A stretch of 64,000 nucleotides of DNA from assembly GCF_003096595.1 (NCBI RefSeq), contig NZ_QEKO01000003.1, positions 124,001 through 188,000 of the forward strand. The letters are read 5' to 3'. The stretch's first letter is position 1; each line of letters opens with the position of its first letter. A program made the translations under genes and the position numbers. The notes under the pieces are model-generated. The model had not been told where the DNA came from. It ran no database searches and saw nothing but the letters and a program-made list of their open reading frames with translations. Shown one piece after another: positions 37,902 through 46,245 of the stretch. This DNA is from Pusillimonas noertemannii. Lineage in GTDB: Bacteria > Pseudomonadota > Gammaproteobacteria > Burkholderiales > Burkholderiaceae_B.

Positions 37902-37969
37902 GGGTTCCGGCGAGAACGAGGCTGAAGGCGGTGTGGAAGCTGGCATAGCTGCCGATTATACTGGGCGAA

Positions 37970-38006
37970 ATACTTAGTATATTTTCTAATTGATTAATGT
38001 ATTAAG
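37970..38006. promoter_or_regulatory. Operator-like repeat, copy 2 (HpaR-like / VanA-like divergent promoter)
   Basis: It begins ATACTTAGTATATTTTCTAA and ends TGTATTAAG. The half-site CTTAGTATATT (37973-37983) is inverted as AATGTATTAAG (37996-38006), giving an interrupted dyad. It corresponds to copy 1 at 36156. The gap 37902-38289 otherwise contains AT-rich leader sequence and no gene. Confidence 0.72.
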
Positions 38007-38289
38007 TTGTCAGAAGCGGCAAGGGCTTCTGAAAAGAACATGGATTTCATGAAAAATAATATTAAAACAATGGATTAAGAAGGTTTTTCTTATCGCCAAC
38101 CAATATGAAAGCCAATGCCTTGTACCCTGTTGAGGGTATGGAAATCTTGCCGCTGGCCGATATACTTTTTATATGCGGCACTGAAACAGACATTTTCAGC
38201 CGGTCGACGCCAATAGAACAGCGGGGGTGCCATATGTGCGCGCCGGGCCCGCGATAAAAGTACAGGCCGATCAGAACCAGGAGACAAGC

Positions 38290-39330
38290 ATGTTCTTGAA
38301 AAACACGTGGTATGTGGCCGCTTGGTCGCATGAAATAAACAACGAGGCCTTGCTGGGGCGCACCATCATCGGCACGCCGGTGGTGTTCTGGCGCGATGCC
38401 AAAGGCGAAGTGGCGGCTTTTCCCGATCGCTGCCCCCATCGCGGCGCACCCCTGTCGAAGGGCCGCGTCGAAGGCAGCACGCTGCGCTGCATGTATCACG
38501 GCATGACCTTCAACGGCCAGGGCGCCTGTACCTACGTTCCGGGCGGCCAAGAACGCATTCCCGCCGCGGCCAATCTGCATCGCTTCCCGGTGGTAGAGCG
38601 CAACAACTGGGCGTGGATCTGGATGGGCGAGGCCGACAAGGCCGATCCGTCGCTTATTCCCGATACCTATTGGCTCGACAGCCCCGAGTGGCGCTACAAG
38701 CCCGACTACATGCACTACGGCGTCAATTACCTGCTTATCGCCGACAACCTGCTCGATTTTTCCCACCTGGCTTTCGTGCACGAGAAAACGCTGGGCGGCA
38801 GCGCTGGCTATGCCGACGTGCGGCCCGAGATCGAAAGGCTGGACAACGGCTTGCGAGTCAGCCGCTGGTACATGGATTCCCCCCCGGCCCCCTTCGTCAA
38901 GAACCTGGTTGGCTGGACCGATAACGTCGACCGCTGGAATATGTACGACTTTGTCGTGCCCGGGGTGTTCTTGATGGATTCGGGCAGTGCGCCGGTGGGC
39001 ACGGGCGCGCGCGAAGGCGATCGCAGCCAGGCGGTGCAGTTTCGCAGCGCCCAGGCCATTACGCCCGAAACCGAAAACAGCACGCATTATTTCTTCTCGC
39101 AGGCGCACAACTTCTCTATTGACGACCCAAGCGTGACCGAGACGCTGCACGCGGGCTTGCTGGCGGGCTTCAAAGAAGACTGGGACATGATCCACGCGCA
39201 AGCCGCCAGCCTGGCCCTTGATCCCGATTTCAAGATGATGCCCCTGAATGTGGACAATGCCCTGGGAAACTTCAGGGCCTTGATGAAAAAGCTTGTTTCG
39301 TCCGAGCAAGCCTTGTCCCGCGCGGCCTGA
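38290..39330 (+). CDS. VanA-like Rieske oxygenase (aromatic O-/N-demethylase type)
   Basis: 346 aa. Rieske ligands are C48-x-H50 and C67-x2-H70 (RCPHRG, CMYHGM; the usual YHGW is YHGM). The iron site is D156-x2-H159-x4-H164 (LLDFSHLAFVH). The N-terminal FLKNTWYVAAW is the hallmark of the vanillate O-demethylase/toluenesulfonate monooxygenase group. AGGAGA precedes ATG 38290; an upstream in-frame ATG (38227) lacks one. The second VanA-like gene follows after 28 bp. No VanB-type reductase is nearby. Confidence 0.9.
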   Translation: MFLKNTWYVAAWSHEINNEALLGRTIIGTPVVFWRDAKGEVAAFPDRCPHRGAPLSKGRVEGSTLRCMYHGMTFNGQGACTYVPGGQERIPAAANLHRFPVVERNNWAWIWMGEADKADPSLIPDTYWLDSPEWRYKPDYMHYGVNYLLIADNLLDFSHLAFVHEKTLGGSAGYADVRPEIERLDNGLRVSRWYMDSPPAPFVKNLVGWTDNVDRWNMYDFVVPGVFLMDSGSAPVGTGAREGDRSQAVQFRSAQAITPETENSTHYFFSQAHNFSIDDPSVTETLHAGLLAGFKEDWDMIHAQAASLALDPDFKMMPLNVDNALGNFRALMKKLVSSEQALSRAA

Positions 39331-39358
39331 CAGTGCCAGTACAGTAGGAGCAACCGAC

Positions 39359-40528
39359 ATGACTCTTCCATCTTCCCCCGTATTGCAGGCGCTTAAGAAA
39401 AGCGCCTCATCCATGGCCAACCGCAATACGCCCTTTGTCTATAACGAGTGGTACGTGGCCGCATTTGCGCAAGAGGTCAGCCGCGAATTCCTGCCGCGCA
39501 TCCTGCTCGGAAAGCGCGTGATGCTGTTTCGCACTGAAACGGGTCAGGCGGTGGCCTTGTCAGACCGCTGCGCCCACCGGGCCTACCCCTTGTCCCTGGG
39601 CAAGCTCGACGGCGATACCATTGTGTGCGGCTACCATGGCTTCCGGTTCAACACAGAGGGCAATTGCATCGAGGTGCCGTCGTCTTCCAAGTGTCCGAAA
39701 GACCTGGGGGTGGCGCGCTACAAGGTGGCGGAACGCGGCCCGCTGGTGTGGATCTGGATGGGCGACCCCGACCAGGCCGATGAATCGCGGCTGCCCGAGC
39801 ATGAATGGCTGTGCGACGAATCGGCGTGGGCCACGTCAAGCGGTTATTTCAACCTGCAGTCCAACTATGTCAGCATGCACGAGAACCTGCTCGACCTGAC
39901 CCATCTTTCTTTTCTGCATGCCGCTACTTTCGGTACCCCCGATTATGCGCGCGCCGAATTCCGCTCCGAGATCAGTCAGGGCTATTTTGCGCTGCATCGC
40001 GATGTGGTACCCACCACGCTGCCGGCGCTATGGGCCAAGCCCACGGGGCTTGAAGGCTGCGCCACCGCGGCGCGCATCGTAAAGTCAGAGTTCAAGTCTC
40101 CGGCATTTCATCAAGTGAACGTTTCGTTCTACGACAGCAAGCTGGCCGAGCAAGACCGACGGGTATCACGTATAAAGACGGCCCACATCCTGACGCCGCA
40201 GACCAACTCCAGCTGCCATTACTTCATTGTGCACGGACGTGATTTCGGCCTGGAGGACGATGCCATCACGGGTTTCATGCACGAGAATCTGTTCAAGGCC
40301 TTCCAGGAGGACGTCGACGGCATGGCGGCGCTTGAACAGGTATGGGAAACCACCGACCCGGACGATATGTACGAAATCTCGGTGGTGTCCGACGGCCCGT
40401 CGGTGGCCATGCGGCGCTACCTTAAACAACGAGCCGATGCCGAGGCGGCCGCACGAGCTTTACCGAACGCTTCTGTACAAACGGTGTCGACGGCCGAAAC
40501 ACCCAGCCGCAAGGCCGAAACGGCCTGA
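39359..40528 (+). CDS. Second VanA-like Rieske oxygenase of a tandem pair
   Basis: 389 aa. Rieske ligands are C71-x-H73 and C90-x2-H93 (CAHRAYPLS, CGYHGF). The iron site is D179-x2-H182-x4-H187. VYNEWYVAAFAQEV is VanA-like. It is diverged from its neighbour at 38290 and has a ~27-residue N-terminal and ~30-residue C-terminal extension. The two may form a hetero-oligomer or act in sequence, as tandem oxygenases do in caffeine N-demethylation. AGGAG precedes ATG 39359. Its TGA overlaps the ATG of the LuxR regulator. Confidence 0.9.
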   Translation: MTLPSSPVLQALKKSASSMANRNTPFVYNEWYVAAFAQEVSREFLPRILLGKRVMLFRTETGQAVALSDRCAHRAYPLSLGKLDGDTIVCGYHGFRFNTEGNCIEVPSSSKCPKDLGVARYKVAERGPLVWIWMGDPDQADESRLPEHEWLCDESAWATSSGYFNLQSNYVSMHENLLDLTHLSFLHAATFGTPDYARAEFRSEISQGYFALHRDVVPTTLPALWAKPTGLEGCATAARIVKSEFKSPAFHQVNVSFYDSKLAEQDRRVSRIKTAHILTPQTNSSCHYFIVHGRDFGLEDDAITGFMHENLFKAFQEDVDGMAALEQVWETTDPDDMYEISVVSDGPSVAMRRYLKQRADAEAAARALPNASVQTVSTAETPSRKAETA

Positions 40529-41325
40529 TGCCAAGCCCGGAAACGGCTGCGCCTTATCAGGCCATTGCGCGGCTGATCACAGCGATCGGCCGCGACGACT
40601 TTGGCGCTGCCGCGTTCGACCTGGTCAGCCGCGAGGTACAGGCAGACCATATCGTGGTGCAGTTCGTAGAAGGCCATCGCATCAGCGGCCTGTTTACGCA
40701 GGGCAGGGTTCTGGCGCGCGTTGCCGATGCCGTCAATCGGCGCTATCTCGAGCGTTATCACATGCTTGATCGCAGCCTGTCGTCGTTTCGAGACCTGGGA
40801 GACGGCGCTCCGGTCGTGACGCGCTTTGATCCCAAGCTGAATGACTCCCCCACCTACACGACTTACTTTTTTGAAAGAACGGGCTTGTGCGACAAGCTTT
40901 CGATTGTGAGCAATCGCGGCGACAGCATGGTGTGCTGCAATTTATACCGCCTCGAGGCGTCGGGCCCGTTCGACCAGCACAATGTAGAACGCGCCGGGCA
41001 AGTGGCGCCGGTGCTCATGGCAGCCCTGTGGCGGCATGCGGGCGAAGCGGGCAAGGTCAATTTGCCCAGCATGAAAGCAGGCGCCGAACCCGGAGAAGCC
41101 GAGCGCCAGTCCTTGGCGGCCTTGTCGCAGCGAGAGCTCGAGGTCTGCAAAAGGCTGCTGGCCGGAGCCAGCACCGAAGGCGTGGCGCTCGATCTTGGAA
41201 TCAGTCCGCATACGGTACGGACATTGCGCAAGCGGCTGTACAAGAAGCTTCAGGTCAATTCGCTGGGCGATCTCTTTGCCCGCTACCTGAGCGTCATGTC
41301 GGCGGTTTCGAGCGGAGAGCGTTGA
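40528..41325 (+). CDS. LuxR-family transcriptional regulator
   Basis: 265 aa. An N-terminal GAF-like sensor (residues ~1-175) is followed by a C-terminal LuxR HTH: LSQRELEVCKRLLAGASTEGVALDLGISPHTVRTLRKRLYKKLQVNSLGDLF. The start overlaps the oxygenase stop (TGATG), so it is made with the oxygenase pair and probably senses its substrate. It is the intact paralogue of the HTH-less protein at 35427. Its 3' end overlaps the convergent deacetylase-like gene by 43 bp. Confidence 0.88.
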   Translation: MPSPETAAPYQAIARLITAIGRDDFGAAAFDLVSREVQADHIVVQFVEGHRISGLFTQGRVLARVADAVNRRYLERYHMLDRSLSSFRDLGDGAPVVTRFDPKLNDSPTYTTYFFERTGLCDKLSIVSNRGDSMVCCNLYRLEASGPFDQHNVERAGQVAPVLMAALWRHAGEAGKVNLPSMKAGAEPGEAERQSLAALSQRELEVCKRLLAGASTEGVALDLGISPHTVRTLRKRLYKKLQVNSLGDLFARYLSVMSAVSSGER

Positions 41326-42227
41326 AGCGGCGAGGGGGGCGCAGCATGTGCCGCCATGCGGTCGGTGGTTGTAAACCAGATGTCGTCGCGAGAGCAAAGT
41401 TGCTGTAGAAGCTGCTCGAGGTGGCTGGAGCGGTAGGGCTGCCCTATCAGCCAAGGATGCAGGTTCAGAATAAGCAGGCGGCCGCCATTGACGCCTTCCT
41501 GGCAGAGACGCTGCACGGCGTCAAGTACCGAGCGGCACCATCGCTGCATGGATATTTTACGGTGCCAATGGGCCATGACGTCATCCAGGTCGGCGCTCAT
41601 GGGCAAAGACAGAATTGTCCCATTGGGGGTTGCCATTGGGACGACACGCTCATCATGCGGCCAGTCCAGCAGGTAGCTGATACCCTGTTCGGCAAGCAAG
41701 CTCGGGGTGCGTGTGGATTCCCCGTATTCAGCCCCGTGCCAACCACATATCTTAGAGCCCGCCAGTTGCCGTAGCGGCGTCAACGAGCGGTCCAGGTAGT
41801 CGCGTTCCTGGACTTCGGTCAGGTGCTCCCCGATTACCTCGGTCACGCTGACGCCATGGCCGGCAATGTCCCAGCCCAACGCCATCGCCGTCGTAACGAC
41901 TTCGCTACGAGTTGTTGCTACATGGGCGTCTGCCGCAAGCGTCGCCTTGAGGCCAGCCTTTTCAATGATGTTCATGACACGGAAGACACCCACCCGGTTT
42001 CCGTACTCGCGTATGGAGAACGCCCGAAAGTCGGGATAGGGGCCGCGGCCGAATCCGCCTGGAACATTGGGCGGCGTAAAGGCATGTGGCGCGGGATACA
42101 GGTCGTAGTATTCCGCGCTTACGACCAGGGCCAACGCTAGAGGCTTTGCCCCCGGCCACGTCAGTGGCGCTAGCTGGTGGACGGAGTCTCGTGCGTAAAA
42201 GCTGTGTTCAGTCGATTGCGGATTCAT
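41283..42227 (-). CDS. Polysaccharide-deacetylase-fold hydrolase (allantoinase/cyclic-imidase-like), second of a pair
   Basis: 314 aa. A NodB-type barrel of the PgdA/PuuE branch: PLALALVVSAEYY, ...FRAFSIREYGNRVGVFRVMNIIEKAGLKATLAADAHVA, and the metal-site helix GWDIAGHGVSVTEVIGEHLTE. Members of this branch hydrolyse allantoin, cyclic imides or N-acetyl groups rather than chitin oligomers. Its ATG overlaps the TGA of the upstream paralogue, which decides the start. The pair is divergent from a three-component Rieske oxygenase, suggesting ring-opening or deacylation of a nitrogen-containing intermediate; this is inference. Confidence 0.78.
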   Translation of the reverse strand: MNPQSTEHSFYARDSVHQLAPLTWPGAKPLALALVVSAEYYDLYPAPHAFTPPNVPGGFGRGPYPDFRAFSIREYGNRVGVFRVMNIIEKAGLKATLAADAHVATTRSEVVTTAMALGWDIAGHGVSVTEVIGEHLTEVQERDYLDRSLTPLRQLAGSKICGWHGAEYGESTRTPSLLAEQGISYLLDWPHDERVVPMATPNGTILSLPMSADLDDVMAHWHRKISMQRWCRSVLDAVQRLCQEGVNGGRLLILNLHPWLIGQPYRSSHLEQLLQQLCSRDDIWFTTTDRMAAHAAPPSPLQRSPLETADMTLR

Positions 42228-43180
42228 TGCCCGACCCCGTTCAGATAAGCCATGGCATTGTCGTAGCAATGCGCCATGTAATGATCTGAGATCTCGCTTC
42301 CGGTTGCATGCCAGACCCCCTCGTACGATCGAAGATACTCAAATATTTCTTCGAGGTATTTGATTCGGTGCGCCTGGCCAAAGAGCGAAGGATGCAATGA
42401 GACGCACATGACTTTCCCGCTGTGTTCGCCTTCGCGGTACAGCACGTCGAAATGCCGCTTGACCATGTCCACGAAATCTTCCGCCTCGAACGCGGAGCCT
42501 AGAAACGGCGAGTCGTTGATGTCCATGGCGTATGGCATTGAAATCAGCCTTCCCGATCGCACGCGAAGCGGCGTTGGCATGTCGTCATGAAACCAATCGC
42601 TATGGTAGGTGAAGCCCAGTTGCGCGAGGATATCCGGGGTGTTTTCAGTGGCGGCCTGGGGGCCGGGCCCGCCAGTGCCTTTTAGTGTCTTTCCTGTTTG
42701 TTCATGCACGATCTGCCGCATGCGCCGGTAGTAGGCGGCTTCTTCGGTTCCAGCCAGGCCATGCACGAATCGCGTGTTGTTGATGCCGTGGCCCAGGTAG
42801 TCCCAATCCCGTTCAACCATGGCGTCGCGGATGCTGGGGTTCTGAATCAGTGCTTCGGCATTGAGCACCGCGGTGCAGCGCATGCCATGGCGGTCCACTG
42901 CCTCAAGCATGCGCCAGAAGCCCACGCGGTTTGCGAAGTCTTGACGCCCGTACATCATCACATCAGGCGCGGGCACGCGGGCCCACGCATTGATCCATGC
43001 GTTTTCGGGCGGCAGATACTCGTAATGCAGGACATTGGGACATATCCACAAGGCGACTCGTGCCTTGTTCGGCCATCTGACAGGCGGAAGGGACGACGAA
43101 ACGGCGTTTTGAAGCCACTCTTGGCGAGATCGTTGCCGTGGGGTCGGGGGGAGGGGCGAGCGATAGGAATATTGGAGCAT
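42224..43180 (-). CDS. Polysaccharide-deacetylase-fold hydrolase (allantoinase/cyclic-imidase-like), first of a pair
   Basis: About 318 aa. The same fold as its neighbour: RVALWICPNVLHYEYLPPEN, YGRQDFANRVGFWRMLEAVDRHGMRCTAVLNAEAL, WDYLGHGINNTRFVHGLAGTEE, and the C-terminal VSLHPSLFGQAHRIKYLEEIFEYL. The order of conserved parts fits the PuuE/PgdA group. The two paralogues are diverged enough to form a heteromer or act on different substrates. The start is unclear: ATG 43180 is listed, ATG 43216 is also in frame but lies only 16 bp from the inverted repeat of the divergent promoter. Confidence 0.78.
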   Translation of the reverse strand: MLQYSYRSPLPPTPRQRSRQEWLQNAVSSSLPPVRWPNKARVALWICPNVLHYEYLPPENAWINAWARVPAPDVMMYGRQDFANRVGFWRMLEAVDRHGMRCTAVLNAEALIQNPSIRDAMVERDWDYLGHGINNTRFVHGLAGTEEAAYYRRMRQIVHEQTGKTLKGTGGPGPQAATENTPDILAQLGFTYHSDWFHDDMPTPLRVRSGRLISMPYAMDINDSPFLGSAFEAEDFVDMVKRHFDVLYREGEHSGKVMCVSLHPSLFGQAHRIKYLEEIFEYLRSYEGVWHATGSEISDHYMAHCYDNAMAYLNGVGQ

Positions 43181-43231
43181 GATGCAAGTCGAGTGGCGGA
43201 TCAGCAGTTGGGGCATGCAGTAATTTCAGTT

Positions 43232-43279
43232 TATATCACACAAAACTCAATTAATGTATATTGCAATAGTTGTGATATA
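43232..43279. promoter_or_regulatory. TATATCACA...TGTGATATA inverted repeat in a divergent promoter
   Basis: TATATCACA (43232-43240) is exactly inverted as TGTGATATA (43271-43279), with 30 bp between them. It lies between the deacetylase-like pair (minus) and the Rieske/ferredoxin/reductase operon (plus). The AT-rich spacer probably holds the promoters. Confidence 0.65.
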
Positions 43280-43339
43280 CAAATAAAATTAAATCAATTG
43301 GGGCTAATGGTCTGCCCCTTCGTCATACAGGAGTTCAAA

Positions 43340-44638
43340 ATGCTAACCAGTGAAGACAACAAGCGTTTGACGCAAGTGGGGCCGGGCACCCCTCTGGGGA
43401 ATTTCTTTCGCCGTTACTGGATTCCGGCCGCAGTGCTCGAAGAAATCAAGGAACCCGGTGGTGCGCCCGTGCGGGTCGGTCTGTTGGGCGAGAAGCTGGT
43501 GGCATTTCGAGACCCCGACGGCGAGCCCGGCCTGATGAAAGAGCACTGTCCGCACCGCGGGGCCTCGTTGGCTTATGGCCGCAACGAGTCCGGGGGACTG
43601 CGCTGCCTGTACCACGGTTGGAAAATGGCGCATAACGGAAGCATTTCAGACATGCCGCCCGAGCCGCCCGAATCCAGAATGAAAGACGTGCTCAAGCACA
43701 CGGCCTATCCGGTACAAGAGGCCGGTGGTATTCTCTGGACATATATGGGGCCGGCTGAAAACATGCCTCCGTTCCCCCGCTTCCCTTGGCTCGATTTACC
43801 CGAAGGGCAGCTATTGGTCGTCAAGATGTTCCAGGACAACAACTACCTGCAGGGCCTGGAGGGCGACCTCGATCCGGCCCACCCCAATTATCTTCATAAG
43901 GATTTCGACGAAGAAATCGCCCGCCAAAGCTGGTCGGGGGCGGGCTGGAAGTCCATCAGCAACCTGATGTCCGACGGCGCGCCGGCGATTCATGTGGAAG
44001 AGACGCCTCAGCTGATGCGGGTGGGGGCGGTGCGCAAAACAGACGAACCAGGCGTCGCCTATGTGCGTACGACAGAGTGGGTGGCTCCTTTTTACACCCA
44101 CATTGCTACGGGGCCGAATGAATCGCAGTTGTTCAAGGCTTGGCTGCCTATAGACGACTATTCGTGTTTTACCTTTTATATTCACTACGACACGCGCAAG
44201 AAGCTGGACGTGCCCGCCATTTATTCAAATTGGGGGCATAGAACGCAGTACCCGGATTATCGAACGCCGCACACGCTGGAGAACAAGCACCTGCAAGACC
44301 GCAAGATGATGGTGGATGGTAACTTCTCGGGGGTCTCGGGCGCGGCGGTGCAAGATCGCGCGGTCCAGGAAAGCATGGGCGCGATCTTCGATCGTACGCA
44401 AGAGCACTTGGGCACCAGCGACAAGGCCGTCATCTTCTATCGGCGGCTCATCCTGCGCAAGATGCGCGAAATGCAAGAGGGCAAACCTCTACCCGCCACG
44501 ACGGACGAAGCAAACTTCAATCTGCGGGCGGCATCCGTATACATGCCCGTCGACCAGCCCTGGCAAGAGGCGGTGCGTTGGATCGAAGCGCAAGAGGCGG
44601 GGCTGAAAGAGCCGGCGTCCATGGAATTGAAAGGTTGA
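43340..44638 (+). CDS. Phthalate-type Rieske oxygenase of a three-component system
   Basis: 432 aa. C70-x-H72 and C89-x2-H92 bind the Rieske cluster; D178, H181 and H186 bind the iron (LDPAHPNYLH). It is a close family relative of the proteins at 215 and 53831 (same TQVGPGTPLG N-terminus). The ribosome site is GGAG, 6 nt from ATG 43340; the long open frame upstream belongs to no gene. A ferredoxin and a reductase follow directly. The result resembles the layout of dicamba demethylase rather than the usual phthalate system with an FMN reductase. Confidence 0.92.
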   Translation: MLTSEDNKRLTQVGPGTPLGNFFRRYWIPAAVLEEIKEPGGAPVRVGLLGEKLVAFRDPDGEPGLMKEHCPHRGASLAYGRNESGGLRCLYHGWKMAHNGSISDMPPEPPESRMKDVLKHTAYPVQEAGGILWTYMGPAENMPPFPRFPWLDLPEGQLLVVKMFQDNNYLQGLEGDLDPAHPNYLHKDFDEEIARQSWSGAGWKSISNLMSDGAPAIHVEETPQLMRVGAVRKTDEPGVAYVRTTEWVAPFYTHIATGPNESQLFKAWLPIDDYSCFTFYIHYDTRKKLDVPAIYSNWGHRTQYPDYRTPHTLENKHLQDRKMMVDGNFSGVSGAAVQDRAVQESMGAIFDRTQEHLGTSDKAVIFYRRLILRKMREMQEGKPLPATTDEANFNLRAASVYMPVDQPWQEAVRWIEAQEAGLKEPASMELKG

Positions 44639-44645
44639 GGCTTGC

Positions 44646-44969
44646 ATGGTCTGGATCACATACGTCGCGACCGACGGTTCTGAGTCCCGTGTCGATGTCC
44701 GCAGCGGAGACAGCCTGATGATGGGCGCCATCCTCAACAACGTCCGAGGTATCGATGGCGAGTGCGGAGGGTGTTTGTCATGTGCCACATGTCACGTCTA
44801 TGTCGAGCCCGAATGGGCTCAACGTCTCCCCGAGCCTGACTCAATGGAGATCGAGCTTCTTGAGGGCGTCATGGCCGAGCGGCGTCCCAGCAGCCGCCTC
44901 AGCTGCCAGATTTCGGTTACGGCCGAACTGGACGGCATGCAGGTACTGCTGCCGGAGTCTCAAGCATGA
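44646..44969 (+). CDS. [2Fe-2S] ferredoxin, adrenodoxin/putidaredoxin type
   Basis: 107 aa. The cluster motif is C-x5-C-x2-C (ECGGCLSCATCH) with the fourth Cys in RLSCQI, and the ITYVATDGSE N-terminus is typical. It carries electrons from the GR-type reductase to the oxygenase 7 bp upstream. The stop overlaps the reductase ATG. Confidence 0.92.
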   Translation: MVWITYVATDGSESRVDVRSGDSLMMGAILNNVRGIDGECGGCLSCATCHVYVEPEWAQRLPEPDSMEIELLEGVMAERRPSSRLSCQISVTAELDGMQVLLPESQA

Positions 44970-46192
44970 CTCAGCCGGGCCTTGTCATTGTGGGGGGGTC
45001 GTATGCCGGGCTCAATGCCGCCGTGGCCGCCAGAAACGCTGGCTATACAGCTCCGCTTACCCTGATCGGAGACGAAGATCGGCTTCCCTATCAACGTCCC
45101 CCGCTTTCCAAGGGTTTTCTGAGGGGGGACGTGGATGCCGGCCAACTACCCTTGCGTCCTCAAGCGTACTTCGATACGGCGGGCATCACCATGCGTATGG
45201 CGACTCGGGCAGCGTCGATTGACCGGGTCGAAAAGGTTGTGAGGCTCGCCGATGGCGAGTCGCTGCCGTACGACAAGCTCGTCGTCGCTACCGGTTGTTC
45301 CCCACGCATGCTGGCGGTGCAAGGGGCCGATGCCGATGGCATCCACTATCTGCGAACCATGGACGATGCTCTGGAGATTGCAGCGCGGCTGGACAGCATT
45401 ACAGCGGTGGCCGTGATAGGCGGGGGCTTCATCGGCCTGGAGATCGCCGCTTCGCTCAAACGCATGGGCAAGACCGTGTCGCTTATCGAGGCTCAATCGC
45501 GCTTGCTGGCGCGGGCGCTTTCTCCCGAGATGGCAAACTATATAGCCGACCGGCATGCGCGCGAAGGCGTGCAGCTGTATTTCAATGCGCAGATCGCTCG
45601 TTACCATGCGGCGGCAGGCCATATTGCGGGGGTAGAACTGGCTGGCGGCACCGTCGTCCCCGCCGACATGGTCATCGTGGGCATAGGTGTGGTTCCCAAC
45701 GTGGCGTTGGCGGCTGAGGCGGGTATTGAATGCGGCAACGGCATAATCGTTGACGAATACTGCCGTACTTCTGATCCGGACATCTATGCCGCGGGCGACT
45801 GCACCTGGCATCCGAACCCTTATGCTGGTGGAATGGCGCGCCTGGAATGTGTTCAGAACGCGACAGACCAGGGAAAGATTGCGGGAGCAAATGCCGCAGG
45901 CGCCAACCTGGTTTACGATGTACCGCCTTGGTATTGGTCGGATCAATACGAGCTCAAGCTGCAAGGGGCGGGCCTCGCCAGCGGCTACGACCGCGCGGTC
46001 GTGCGCGGCAGCATGAGCGACAATACGTTCTCTACCTTCTATTTTTCCAAAGAAAAGTTGTTGGCGGTAGAGTCGGTGAACCGGCCCGGCGAACACATGC
46101 TTGCCCGCAAACTGTTGGCGGCGCGAGCCCAGCTAAGCGAAGACCAAGCAGCCGATACGGCTTACGACTTGCGTCAAGCCCTCATTAACTGA
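44966..46192 (+). CDS. FAD-dependent ferredoxin reductase (glutathione-reductase/putidaredoxin-reductase type)
   Basis: 408 aa. FAD motif LVIVGGSYAGLNAAVAARNAGY, PPLSKGFL, the NADH motif VAVIGGGFIGLEIAASLKRMGKTVSLIE, and IYAAGDCTWHPNPY. It passes electrons from NADH to the ferredoxin at 44646. It is the only reductase in the window and may also serve the other five Rieske oxygenases. Confidence 0.92.
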   Translation: MTQPGLVIVGGSYAGLNAAVAARNAGYTAPLTLIGDEDRLPYQRPPLSKGFLRGDVDAGQLPLRPQAYFDTAGITMRMATRAASIDRVEKVVRLADGESLPYDKLVVATGCSPRMLAVQGADADGIHYLRTMDDALEIAARLDSITAVAVIGGGFIGLEIAASLKRMGKTVSLIEAQSRLLARALSPEMANYIADRHAREGVQLYFNAQIARYHAAAGHIAGVELAGGTVVPADMVIVGIGVVPNVALAAEAGIECGNGIIVDEYCRTSDPDIYAAGDCTWHPNPYAGGMARLECVQNATDQGKIAGANAAGANLVYDVPPWYWSDQYELKLQGAGLASGYDRAVVRGSMSDNTFSTFYFSKEKLLAVESVNRPGEHMLARKLLAARAQLSEDQAADTAYDLRQALIN

Positions 46193-46197
46193 GTATT

Positions 46198-46233
46198 GCA
46201 ATGGTTCCGTGGTCATGGCCACGTAACCATTGC
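46198..46233. terminator. Bidirectional terminator hairpin
   Basis: GCAATGGTT-c-CGTGG (46198-46212) pairs with CCACG-t-AACCATTGC (46219-46233), a 14-bp stem with one mismatch. It lies between the convergent reductase and amidase genes. Confidence 0.7.
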
Positions 46234-46245
46234 ATGCCGGTCGGA

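Noticed and set aside
42698-43339. Upstream open frame joined to the Rieske oxygenase at 43340
   Set aside because: It is antisense to the deacetylase-like gene and crosses the AT-rich promoter; the oxygenase has its own GGAG and ATG.
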